A stretch of 15,472 nt of DNA, taken from the NCBI GenBank assembly GCA_014377145.1, contig JACMQE010000125.1, positions 1 through 15,472 of the forward strand, in the 5' to 3' direction. The notes beneath the pieces were generated by a model. The model was not told the DNA's origin. It saw only the letters and a list, made by a program, of their open reading frames with translations, and ran no database searches. The position numbers and the translations under genes were made by a program. This document shows, piece by piece, positions 1-8,140 of this stretch; position 1 is the first letter of the stretch; each line of letters begins with the position of its first letter. Source of the stretch: Glaciimonas sp. (GTDB taxonomy: Bacteria; Pseudomonadota; Gammaproteobacteria; Burkholderiales; Burkholderiaceae).

Positions 1-38
1 CGCTTGCTAAAATTGTCTTAGTCGTGTCCAATCGGGAC

Positions 39-1121
39 ATGAAAAAATTTCCCCCTCTTCCCAAATGGACTATTATTGCGCCGATTGCTGGCTGGCTGAT
101 GCTTGCTAGTATGCAGTTTGATCTCGGCGCTGCTTACTCACTGTTGCTGGTCGCCGGTCTTTTAGCAGGCGTGCTGGCCGCTGTATACCACGCAGAAGTG
201 GTGGCCCACCGCGTCGGTGAGCCTTACGGGACATTGGTATTGGCATTAGCCGTGACGTTGATCGAAGTAGCGCTGATTGTGTCGCTGATGCTGGCCGGTG
301 GCGAGGAAACGATGGGGCTTGCGCGCGACACCGTATTCGCCGCCATCATGATTATTCTTAACGGAATCGTCGGTATTTGTTTGTTGGCGGGAGCGAGCCG
401 CCACAAAGAGCAGACCTTTGGATTACTGGGCGTAAGCGCGTCGCTTGCTACTCTGGCTGCGATTGCAGTATTGACGTTGGTTTTACCGAACTATACATTG
501 AGTGCTGCCGGTCCAGTGTATAGCGCTAGTCAACTGGCATTTATTGCCGTCATCTCGTTAGTGCTGTACGGGACATTCGTACTTGTCCAAACGGTTCGGC
601 ACCGCGACTATTTTCTGCCCTACGAATCGACCAATGATGAAGAAGTCCATGCCAACCCACCTTCTGTCAAAGCAGCGTGGACCAGCGGCGGTCTTTTACT
701 GCTTTGTCTGGGCGCTGTCGTGCTGCTGGCAGAGTCGCTGGCACCGACGCTGGAAGCGGTAGTGGCGAGCGCCGGCGCACCGAAAACCTTGGTCGGCATT
801 ATTATCGCCGCCGTCGTTCTCCTACCAGAAGGATTAGCAGCGGTGCGTGCAGCGCGCGCAAATCGACTTCAGACCAGTCTGAATCTGGCCCTCGGCTCAG
901 CACTCGCGAGTATCGGATTAACTATCCCGGCAGTCGCCATCGTATCGCTGAGTACTGGCTGGACGCTGGCGTTAGGACTAGATATAAAATCGACCGTATT
1001 ATTGTTACTGTCTTTCATCGTCGCCACATTGTCGCTAGGAACTGGCCGGACAACTGTGATGCAAGGGACGATTCATTTAGTAATTTTTGCGGTTTACCTT
1101 TTTACAACGATTGTTCCCTGA
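39..1121 (+). CDS. chaA: ChaA-type calcium/sodium-proton antiporter
   Basis: Predicted inner-membrane cation/proton antiporter of the CaCA superfamily, ChaA branch, which exports Ca2+ or Na+ in exchange for protons. The protein is about 360 residues and almost entirely hydrophobic, with roughly 11 membrane segments in two halves separated by an acidic, charged loop (YESTNDEEVH, near residue 200). Each half carries a family-type acidic helix: GTLVLALAVTLIEVALIV in the first half and VGIIIAAVVLLPEGLAAV in the second; the E of each is the expected ion-binding residue. I prefer the ATG at 39 (MKKFPPLPKW) because it gives the usual short N-terminus. An in-frame GTG at 24 is possible, and the frame stays open to the window edge. 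Neither start has a convincing ribosome-binding site. No disruption is visible. The family call is strong; the exact ion preference is inferred. Confidence 0.88.
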   Translation: MKKFPPLPKWTIIAPIAGWLMLASMQFDLGAAYSLLLVAGLLAGVLAAVYHAEVVAHRVGEPYGTLVLALAVTLIEVALIVSLMLAGGEETMGLARDTVFAAIMIILNGIVGICLLAGASRHKEQTFGLLGVSASLATLAAIAVLTLVLPNYTLSAAGPVYSASQLAFIAVISLVLYGTFVLVQTVRHRDYFLPYESTNDEEVHANPPSVKAAWTSGGLLLLCLGAVVLLAESLAPTLEAVVASAGAPKTLVGIIIAAVVLLPEGLAAVRAARANRLQTSLNLALGSALASIGLTIPAVAIVSLSTGWTLALGLDIKSTVLLLLSFIVATLSLGTGRTTVMQGTIHLVIFAVYLFTTIVP

Positions 1122-1173
1122 TAAGTGCCATTCGCTGGTTTTTTATTGCTAGGCGCGGCGACACGTTAATGAT

Positions 1174-1216
1174 CTCGTGCATATTTATACGCATAACAAA
1201 AAATATTTTGCACGAG
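1174..1216. repeat. Inverted repeat downstream of chaA
   Basis: The arms CTCGTGCA (1174-1181) and TGCACGAG (1209-1216) are perfect 8-bp inverted complements around an AT-rich 27-nt spacer. Inner ATATTT/AAATAT stretches could extend the pairing with a bulge. No T-run follows, so a standard terminator is unlikely. It could be a bidirectional protein-binding site, a weak chaA 3' hairpin or the remains of a small element. Confidence 0.4.
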
Positions 1217-1271
1217 TCTGTTCGGAATAAATCGTGGCAGGTGATAATGGCGCCCTAACCTGATTTAGACC

Positions 1272-1697
1272 TTGACACGGATGACGCCCGATTTGATGCA
1301 AATTTCCCTTCTTCAGATAGAGCTATTTCCCTTTAGCCATCATTATTGGACATATTGTATTTTGAAGACGAAAAAAAACAAGCGTTGGGATGGCACGATT
1401 CACAATCTGTCAATTGATTATCTAAATGATGTTGCAAGACAAATGCAGGCCTATGGAGATCACATCCAGTTCGGACTGTCCGATAATAGACAACGTCCGT
1501 ATTATCATATTATTAATAATTTTGATAAAAAGATCGCATTCAATAGCACCAATCAAGTGCCGCTGCGCAGTGGTCGATCCCTCAAACTAGTGACCCCGGC
1601 AGTCGGTTATCTAAGTCCAACCGCTTTTACCCACGTGTTCAATCAGCGCATAGGAAAAGCGCCGACCGTATGGCTAGCGCAAAATGCGATGACCTAA
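1272..1697 (+). pseudogene. AraC-family regulator C-terminal remnant fused to unknown AT-rich ORF
   Basis: The last 30 or so residues (VGYLSPTAFTHVFNQRIGKA and following) match the second helix-turn-helix of AraC/XylS regulators, where G-Y-x-S-x-x-x-F-x-x-x-F is the usual pattern. The preceding 110 residues, rich in Asn, Tyr and His, do not resemble an AraC sensor or the first HTH, and I recognise no family in them. The base composition of 1340-1550 is clearly more AT-rich than the flanking genes. The simplest reading is a mostly deleted araC-type gene whose 3' scrap has become joined to unrelated DNA, giving an accidentally open frame. No ribosome-binding site is visible before the ATG at 1272. 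Whether anything is translated from here is doubtful. Confidence 0.5.
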
Positions 1698-1811
1698 TGG
1701 ACGTTCTAATGCATGGTCCTGCGATATTTACGTACCATCATTAAGCCATCGTGAAATATGTATTTATTAAAGTATTAAAATTCCGCGCGAATGCCTATCA
1801 AAAGAGGACTT

Positions 1812-2893
1812 ATGAAACAACCATTGACTATTTCCGCTTCACTCATCGCCGCCATGCTATTGATCGCAGGATGCGCAACTAACAACGAAAATTTACAAGC
1901 AGGCGGCCACAGTGATCAATTTAAGACGCTGGATGGCAACTCACCATTGATTGTCGGACATCGCGGCTTGTGCTGGGACTTTATCCTGAAGAAGTCATCG
2001 CTGGCTATCAGGCTGCTATCGTAGCGGGGACCGATGCGCTTGAACTGGATCTGCAATCATCCAGCGACGGCGTGCTATTTGCTTGTCATAACATCTTTTT
2101 GAGCGACACCACAGATGTCGCCAATCATCCTGAATTCGCCTCACGAAAAAAATCGCGTAGGGTGGATGATGTGGCGACCGGGCCCGAATGGTATATCAGC
2201 GATTTCACCGCGGCAGAGCTCAAAACAATACGCATAAAGCAGCCGATTCCAGTGCGCAGCAAACAGTATGATGGTCAATATTCGAGGGCAACGTTTCAGG
2301 AAATCATTGATCTCGCCAAAGCCACGATGGCCACAGATCCGCAGCACAAAATATATGTTTATCTAAACCAAGAATCCGATTTATCAACGTCAGTTAGGTT
2401 TGCCGCTAGAGGAAAAGTTGTTAGCGATGCTTAACAAAGAAGGCTGGAATACGTCAGACGCGCCGGTGTCTGTCCATTCGTTTGAGCCAGTCAGTTTAAA
2501 GCTGATGCGCAAAATGGGGTTGAAAACAAAAGTTGTGCAATTGATCGAAGGCGATGGCACCGATTTTAAAACTGGCGTGATGACATATGGTTCACCGGAT
2601 ACGGCCAAGCCGTTTTCATGGTTGCAAGCGAATGATCCACGTACTTTTAGCAATGGTCACGCCAGCAGGCCTGTCAGAAATCAAAACCTACGCCGATGGC
2701 ATCGGCCCGTGGAAGCTATATATATTACCTCCGCAAGGTGTAGATGTTTTTAGCAATGCTGTGAAGTCGCTAGATCAAGCATCGAATATGGCACCGACGA
2801 CGCTGATCACTGATACGCACAAGGCGGGCTTATTTGTACATCCGTTCACGTTTCGTGATGAGGGAGCTCAACTTACCAAAACCTATAACCGTG
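1812..2893 (+). pseudogene. glpQ: Glycerophosphodiester phosphodiesterase lipoprotein, frameshifted and 3'-truncated
   Basis: Remnant of a periplasmic GlpQ-type enzyme that hydrolyses glycerophosphodiesters to glycerol-3-phosphate and an alcohol. The ATG at 1812 follows an AGAGGA ribosome-binding site (1803-1808) and starts a lipoprotein signal with lipobox LIAGC (Cys20). GDPD hallmarks follow in order: the catalytic GHRG (about 1957), GLYPEE, the metal-binding LELDLQSS, then SFEPVSLKLMRKMGLKTK and [12 protein letters not shown] near the end. The frame breaks at least three times: just after HRG (about 1965-1970, residues missing), at about 2355 (IYVY, then TKNPIYQRQLGLPLEE in another frame) and at about 2647 (extra base in ACTTTTAGC). 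The normal C-terminus (a VDGVFSDF-like motif) is absent because the gene is cut at 2893 and joined to a reverse-strand EAL remnant. glpQ is used as the family symbol. Not functional. Confidence 0.85.
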
Positions 2894-3571
2894 ATCAGTC
2901 CACTTTCTTCGGACAGCGGAATAAAACGCGAAGGCGACACCAGGCCATATTCAGGATGCTGCCAACGCAATAACGCTTCTACACCAATAATTTTCCCAGA
3001 TCCGATATCGACTTTCGGCTGATAAACATACGGAATTCATTTTTTACTAAAGCAGGACACAAACCGCTTCTTTCTAGATCAAAGCGATCACGATTGTGCG
3101 CGTACATTTCGGAGGCGAAAAAGTAATAGTTATTACGGCCATGTTGTTTCACATACGACATCGCTATATCGGCCTCAGCTAAGAACGCCCCCACTGTATC
3201 GCCATCGTTCGGATAAACGCTGATACTAATCGAGACTGTGATATCCACCTCATGTGAAGGCACATGCAATGAGCCCAACAACGCAATCAGATTGGTGGCA
3301 ATACGGCCCCGCATCAGTGGCTTGAGTCACCTCAGACACCGCCACAAAGTCCTCCCCGCTAAGTCGCGCCAACATATCGCGAGGATGCAACGTCTGTCGT
3401 GTTCGTAACACAAACGCATTCAACACCTGATCGCCAGCGGTGCGTCCGAGCGCTTCGTTGACGGTCAATATTGATGTGCAAGATCGCAAATAAGGTCGAT
3501 GCGACGCCGGCCTCAGCAATAGCTTCGGCAATTTTCTCGTTCAACAACGAACGATTCGGCAAGGTTGCATG
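2890..3571 (-). pseudogene. GGDEF-EAL cyclic-di-GMP protein remnant
   Basis: Reverse-strand remains of a bifunctional cyclic-di-GMP gene. In coding order: LPNRSLLNEKIAEAIAEAG, typical of the GGDEF-domain start; TVNEALGRTAGDQVLN; then LARLSGEDFVAVSE, whose SGEDF occupies the GGDEF signature position; then VSISISVYPNDGDTVGAFL and ADIAMSYVKQHGRNNYYFF, the usual end of the domain. An EAL start follows in another frame: [20 protein letters not shown], with the EAL motif at 2971-2979 (reverse), then [20 protein letters not shown]. At least three frame changes occur (about 3480, 3315 and 3035). Both ends are missing: no upstream sensor or start is seen, and the EAL domain stops after about 50 residues at the junction with the glpQ pseudogene. 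The degenerate signature suggests the cyclase may have been weak or inactive even before decay. Confidence 0.85.
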
Positions 3572-3647
3572 GGGTACTCTTTTTTCGGAATGATGCTAAT
3601 ACCGATGCTTTTCTTTAACAATTTTTCAGTCTAATGAGACAAATTAT

Positions 3648-3664
3648 CCCTATACATTATAGGG
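3648..3664. repeat. Palindrome CCCTATA-cat-TATAGGG
   Basis: Perfect 7-bp arms around a 3-nt centre. The right arm overlaps the start of the MITE-like terminal repeat, so the palindrome straddles the TA dinucleotide next to the element end. It may have formed by insertion of the element into a TA target. Confidence 0.4.
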
Positions 3665-3765
3665 TTTACGCAAAACTGTCCCAGCAAGGCATGCTGACAC
3701 CAGTACGGCTAGGAGGTTGTCGAACTTAGAGACGTGAAGCGAGACCAGAAAAATACTGCCTTACT
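3662..3765 (+). mobile_element. MITE/IS terminal end (copy A, left end only)
   Basis: GGGTTTACGCAAAACTGTCC at 3662 nearly matches the left end of the 66-bp element at 5229 and is preceded by TA. No matching right end is found before the next gene remnant at 3768, so only one terminus and perhaps 80 bp of interior survive. Read on the reverse strand, the interior gives an open stretch of about 30 residues (start FLVSLHVSKFDNLL) that could be the tail of a transposase. I do not recognise it, so the IS family cannot be fixed from this piece alone. Confidence 0.55.
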
Positions 3766-3767
3766 GA

Positions 3768-4070
3768 CTTATTTTGTTTGGTGCATTCAATGCGATTAGC
3801 GTCCTTTCGAATAATATATAACGGCCTAGTTTCCCAACTATTGCAAAATTTTTTGGTGTCGGTAGTAATCTGGTGCAACTTACGCTTGCGCGTTTTTGGT
3901 GTGCCCTACTGTCGGTCAAATGTTCTACGGACCATCGAGTGATCGCTTTGGCCGCAAGCCGCTGTACTTTGGATTGATGTGTCTGATAGCGATCCATATC
4001 ACCCGGCAAGAGACACTTGATCAGAAACAGACCGCGCCGCTACATCTGAGACACGTCTCAAAATCGTCTA
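3768..4070 (+). pseudogene. Bcr/CflA-family MFS drug efflux transporter, internally deleted
   Basis: Fragments of a Bcr/CflA-type 12-helix multidrug exporter. Helix 1 reads LILFGAFNAISVLS, followed by an in-frame TAA (3819-3821) where the family has D-x-Y-L-P, then PSFPTIAKFFGVGSNLVQLT. After a frameshift near 3885-3892, GQMFYGPSSDRFGRKPLYFG is the conserved helix 2-3 motif A. Soon after, the sequence jumps to RQETLDQKQTAPLHLRHV, which matches the cytoplasmic segment after helix 6 (ETL motif). Helices 3-6, about 130 residues, are therefore missing. Nothing recognisable remains of helices 7-12. Stop codon, frameshift and large deletions make it non-functional. Confidence 0.8.
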
Positions 4071-4187
4071 ATAATCACCTAAAATTAATACATGAAAAAA
4101 TTGTTCTGCTTTATTGCGTAAAATATGCCCACTCGCAGGTAGCTCCTTATTCCTGCCCACCCCCCTTTTTTTAATAAGTGCCTCACC

Positions 4188-5084
4188 ATGAAAGCAGGTA
4201 TGTTTTACGCATTCGCTTCCTATACCCTTTGGGGTCTATTTCCGCTTTACTTCAAAGCGCTGCAAGAGATTCCCCCGGTCGATATCGTCATGCACCGCAT
4301 GCTATGGTCATTTCTGTTCTTGATGCTATTACTGACCTGTCGCAAGCAATGGGTATGGATTGGCAAGGTGTTGCGCCAGCCCCGCGTCATCGTCGGCTTT
4401 GCAGCCAGTGCGCTATTGTTAGCGGCAGATTGGACAACCTACGTCTGGGCCGTGAATAACAATCACATCGTCGATACTAGTTTGGGTTATTTCATCAGCC
4501 CGCTAGTCAGCGTGGCACTGGGCTTTGTATTTTTGCGCGAACGTCCGAGAACTATCCAGTGGCTATCAATTACGCTCGCGACAAGCGCCGTGGTTTGGCT
4601 AGCATGGCAAGCTGGCCATCCGCCCTGGGTTGCGTTAGCGCTTGCGATTTCTTTTGGCGGCTACGGTTTGCTGCGTAAAACTGCTAGCCTTGGCGCGTTG
4701 CCGGGTCTGGTGCTAGAGACAACGCTGGTGCTACCCCTGACACTAAGCTATCTAGCCTTTACCACCTTCCAAGGTCAAAACAGTTTCATAGCAGCATCCA
4801 CTTCATCACAATGGTTACTGGTCGCGGCCGGCCCGATCACCTCGATCCCGCTATTGCTGTTTGCTGCCGGTGCGCGGCGGATTCCGCTGTCGTTGCTCGG
4901 CCTGTTGCAATACATCACGCCAACTCTACAATTGTTCCTCGGCGTCTGGCTATACCACGAACCGCTAGATGGCAATACGCTAATCGGATTTTCTATCATC
5001 TGGGCTGCGCTGATGCTGTACTCGGCAGAGGGATTATGGCAAGCGTGGCCGCTTATTCGACGACACACTGATATTTCCGAATAA
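4188..5084 (+). CDS. rarD: RarD family EamA-type transporter
   Basis: Intact 298-residue inner-membrane permease of the drug/metabolite transporter superfamily, RarD branch. About ten hydrophobic helices are visible. RarD hallmarks are LWGLFPLYFKALQEIPPVD near residue 15, ADWTTYVWAVNNNHIVDTSL and GYFISPLV near residues 80-105, FGGYGLLRKTASL near 160, and GARRIPLSLLGLLQYITPTL near 230. The family is linked historically to chloramphenicol sensitivity, but its substrate is not settled. The start is the ATG of MKAGMFYAFASYTLWG, the normal family N-terminus; the Shine-Dalgarno signal is weak. The gene stands alone between a decayed efflux gene and a MITE-like element, with no sign of damage. Confidence 0.92.
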   Translation: MKAGMFYAFASYTLWGLFPLYFKALQEIPPVDIVMHRMLWSFLFLMLLLTCRKQWVWIGKVLRQPRVIVGFAASALLLAADWTTYVWAVNNNHIVDTSLGYFISPLVSVALGFVFLRERPRTIQWLSITLATSAVVWLAWQAGHPPWVALALAISFGGYGLLRKTASLGALPGLVLETTLVLPLTLSYLAFTTFQGQNSFIAASTSSQWLLVAAGPITSIPLLLFAAGARRIPLSLLGLLQYITPTLQLFLGVWLYHEPLDGNTLIGFSIIWAALMLYSAEGLWQAWPLIRRHTDISE

Positions 5085-5228
5085 ACTCGGATAACCCAAC
5101 AAGGATGCGGCGATATACATGACGATAATGCTGATATTGGCAGATCAAAGACCACTTCGGTTATCGTTGTCGGTCTGCGCTAGCTAGCTGCATTATTGCT
5201 TCTTTGTTACCCACTTTATCTTTTCTTA

Positions 5229-5294
5229 GTACTTACGCAAAACTGTCCCACCAACGCGCTTACAAACCTTGCTAGGGTGATTTTGCGTAAGCCC
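5229..5294. mobile_element. 66-bp MITE-like element with TA flanks (copy B)
   Basis: The left end is GTACTTACGCAAAACTGTCC and the right end, read in reverse, is GGGCTTACGCAAAATCACCC; they share the core CTTACGCAAAA. TA flanks the element on both sides (5227-5228 and 5295-5296), matching the TA duplication made by IS630/Tc1-mariner transposases. The 25 or so bp interior (including AACGCGCTTACAAA) is too short to code for anything and is partly shared with the longer copy at 9935. It ends only 33 bp before the ettA pseudogene start and so lies in that gene's former promoter region. Confidence 0.7.
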
Positions 5295-5326
5295 TATCTC
5301 TTTTACTCCAGCGAGAAAAATCTATC

Positions 5327-7000
5327 ATGGCCCAAAATACGTACTCACAATGAATAAGGTCGGCAAGATTGTGCCGCCACAAAACGACAAATGTTGAAAG
5401 ACATCTCGCTTTCGTTTTTCCCCGGTGCCAAAATCGGTGTGTTAGGTCTGAACGGCTCCGGCAAGTCGACCTTGCTCAAAATCATGGCCGGTATCGAAAC
5501 CGATATTCAGGGTGAAACAACGCCGATGCCCGGACTAAATATTGGTTATCTCCCGCAAGAGCCGCAACTTAATCCAGAATAAACCCTGCGTCAAGCGGTA
5601 GAAAGTGGCCTCGGCGAAGCCTTTGAAGCCCGCGCCAAACTAGTATAGATGCTGTGTATGCTACTTATGTAGATCCAGATGCTGATTTCGAAGCACAGGC
5701 AACCGAGCAAGGCCGCCTGGAAGCAATCATTTTAACTTCCGACGGCGGCAATCTAGAACTGCAACTGGAAATGGCCGCCGATGCCCTGCGCTTACCACCT
5801 TGAGATGCCATCATCGGCGTCCTGTCCGGCAGTGAAAAGCGCCGCGTCGCGCTGTGCCGCTTGCTGCTATCGAAACCAGACATGCTGCATTTAGATGAGC
5901 CGACCAACCATCTCGCTGAATCGGTAGATTGGCTAGAGCAATTTCTGCAGCGCTTTCCGGGCACCGTCGTCGGCATTACCCCTGGATCGCTACTTACTCG
6001 AAAATGCCGCCGAATGGATTCTGGAATTGGATCGTGGCCATGGTATTCCGTGGAAAGACAATTACAGCTCATGGCTAGAACAAAAAGGTGATCGCTTGAA
6101 ACAAGAAGAAGCCACCGAATCATCGCTTCAGAAAACCATCGCCAAAGAGCTCGAGGTGGGTACACCAAAATCCCAAAGGACGTCAAGCTAACATTAAAAC
6201 CCGTCTGGCGCGCTTCAATGAATTAAGCGAGCACGAGAATACCAAAAGCGCAACGAAACTTCGGAAATTTCATTCCTATGGCCGAGCGTATGGGTAATGA
6301 AGTCATCGCATTCAAAAATGTCTCGAAATCTTTCGGCGACCGCTTGCTGATCGATAACCTCAGCTTACTGTCCCAGCTGGGGCGATTGTTGGCATCATCG
6401 GCCCCAACGGCGCTGGTAAATCGACCTTGTTTAAAATGATCACCGGCAAAGAATTGCCGGATAACGGGGAAGTAGCGATCGGTCAAACCGTCCGCGTTTC
6501 GATCGTCGATCAACATCGCAATGCCTTGTCAGACAGCAAAACTGTCTTTGAAGACGTGTCCAGTGGCGCTGATATCCTTTTACCGTCGGTCGCTTTGAAA
6601 TGGGCTCACGTGCCTACCTCGGTCGCTTCAACTTCAAAGGCGGCGACCAGCAAAAAATCGTCGGCAACCTGTCTGGCGGTGAACGCGGTCGTCTGCATTT
6701 GGCTAAAACATTGCTGCAAGGCGGCAATGTTTTACTGCTCGATGAACCGTCAAACGACCTCGATGTAGAAACCCTGCGCGCATTGGAAGATACAATGCTG
6801 GAGTTTGCCGGTAGCGTGATGGTGATCTCGCATGATCGTTGGTTTCTGGACCGGATTGGGACCCACATCCTGGCATTCGAAAGCCATTCGCAAGTCACAT
6901 TCTTTGATGGCAAATATCAAGAATATGAAGCGGATAAACGTCAACGTTTGGGCGAAGAAGGCCGCCAAGCCTAAGCAGATTCGGTATAAGCCAGTAGCCG
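5327..7000 (+). pseudogene. ettA: EttA (ABC-F translational throttle ATPase), heavily mutated
   Basis: Decayed gene for EttA, a cytosolic twin-ATPase ABC-F protein that binds the ribosomal E site and gates early elongation according to ATP/ADP level. The reading order is [25 protein letters not shown], Walker [19 protein letters not shown], the signature [12 protein letters not shown] (normally LSGGE), Walker B DEPTNHL, then the linker, the second Walker [61 protein letters not shown] and the C-terminal [10 protein letters not shown]. Damage: frameshifts near 5335, 5385, 5647, 5985, 6155, 6237, 6370, 6577 and 6960; stops at 5580 (TAA), 5646 (TAG) and 5801 (TGA, at the usual Trp); and loss of the Asp in NHLD. 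The length and order of the parts are otherwise normal, so this was a full gene that decayed in place. Confidence 0.93.
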
Positions 7001-7100
7001 GGCGGATGCGCATAGCGTTATTCGCCTTCTTTATATTGAACATCATATTGAATAGACAGCTGGGCATTAACTTATTTTCCCGCGCTTCATCCTCGGATTT

Positions 7101-7950
7101 TCAAAAATTCCTGCGTGGCATGGTCGCCGACAGCGTCGCCACCCAAATCACCACCCCGCCGATCCAGGAAACGGGGCTGAGATTTTCTCCAAGCCATATT
7201 GCCGCAAACAATGCGCTAAAGAACGACTCACTTCCTATTAACAACAATACCCGCGTCGAATGCTACGACGCAATGCGTAATTTTACGCAAAAAACGCAAA
7301 AATCGTGCAAAAAAAGACTAAATAAGCAGTACTTCCCCAGAATGTTAACCCTGGTGCCTGCAACGATGACAGTGAAGGCAAGCCATTTTCGAGGAAAAGC
7401 AAAGCAAGAATCAAGCATCCAAAACCAACAACACCGGATTGCACAGCATCAGGGCGCGCAACAATGCGGCCATTATTATCAAACCATCACCGAAGTTAAA
7501 CGTCATGTTTGCGCCCAACAATATCAACAACTCTGTCCCGCACAGTAAAATAAATAGTACTATAAAGGCGGTAAAAGAAGGTCGCTGGCACATCACTAGC
7601 CATTCGACAAATGAAGTAAAGAAGATATAAAAGCTGATTAAAAATACAGCATTAGATGCTTGCGTCAACGCAATGCCAAAAGTTTCGCAGATACATAATA
7701 CTAACAACAAAATCAGTCCCAGTGGGAGGCCGACCCAAAATACCGAGCGCCCCTCCGGTAGCCGTAAATGCTAGAGCGACGGTAACAATATGACAAATGT
7801 GAGGCAAAAGCGTATCGGCAGAAAGCCGAGTAATGGATAAAACACTAGTGCTTGCTTGGAAACGCTATGACTGGTTCCCCGCACCACAGCGACGAGCAAC
7901 AGCATCAGGTCAGCAATCCAGAGTCTTTTTAAAGGGCAAGTTATCGGTAT
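7101..7950 (-). pseudogene. EamA/DMT family transporter, frameshifted
   Basis: Reverse-strand remains of a ten-helix EamA-type permease. Coding order: PLKRLWIADLMLLLVAVVRG and KQALVFYPLLGFLPIRFCLT (helices 1-2), an in-frame TAG, then PLGLILLLVLCICETFGIAL, SNAVFLISFYIFFTSFVEWL, FNFGDGLIIMAALLRALMLC, and after a frameshift VVGFGCLILALLFLENG, FWGSTAYLVFFCTIFAFF, a stop, NYALRRS, and finally WLGEN, SPVSWIGG and ATLSATMPRRNF spread over shifted frames to a TGA at 7101-7103. The original start codon is not evident (possibly ATG changed to ATA near 7950). It faces away from a decayed LysR gene (8141), the usual arrangement of a regulator and its transporter target. Substrate unknown. Confidence 0.8.
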
Positions 7951-8140
7951 GCGTTTACTTCTAGAAACATGACAAAAATCATAAAAAATTACAAAATCAC
8001 AGCATTTGGCGATTATATTTTACTTTTAGGATGACGATAATCCTTATGCTGAGAACAATACCTGTGCGTAGTACGAATAAATTAAACGCTTCAATAAGAA
8101 AATATGTACCTATATATACGAAAATAATCACCTTATCAAA

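Noticed and set aside
677..1258. Open frame of 193 codons overlapping chaA
   Set aside because: Arg/Ser-rich shadow of the chaA coding strand in another frame; no family resemblance.
3872..3884. CTTACGC match to the element end
   Set aside because: It encodes the expected Q-L-T-L-A of the Bcr/CflA remnant, so the match is chance.
5179..5188. GCTAGCTAGC palindrome
   Set aside because: Short, simple and without supporting context.
5665..6186. Reverse-strand 173-codon frame
   Set aside because: Antisense of the ettA pseudogene, Ser/Arg-rich and without homology; the forward strand has ABC-F motifs.
5327..7000. Sequencing or assembly error as the cause of the many frameshifts
   Set aside because: Not fully excluded, but the damage includes substitutions creating stops, loss of signature residues and multi-codon deletions, and neighbouring genes such as rarD, argP and the MFS gene are clean over about 900-1150 bp.
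7281..7305. GTAATTTTACGCAAAA resembling the MITE ends
   Set aside because: It falls inside coding sequence of the EamA remnant (FCTIFAFF region), has no partner end and reads as degenerated coding DNA.
6832..7548. Open frame of 238 codons on the forward strand
   Set aside because: Its start is the frameshifted end of ettA and the rest is antisense to the EamA remnant; the reverse strand carries the recognisable protein.
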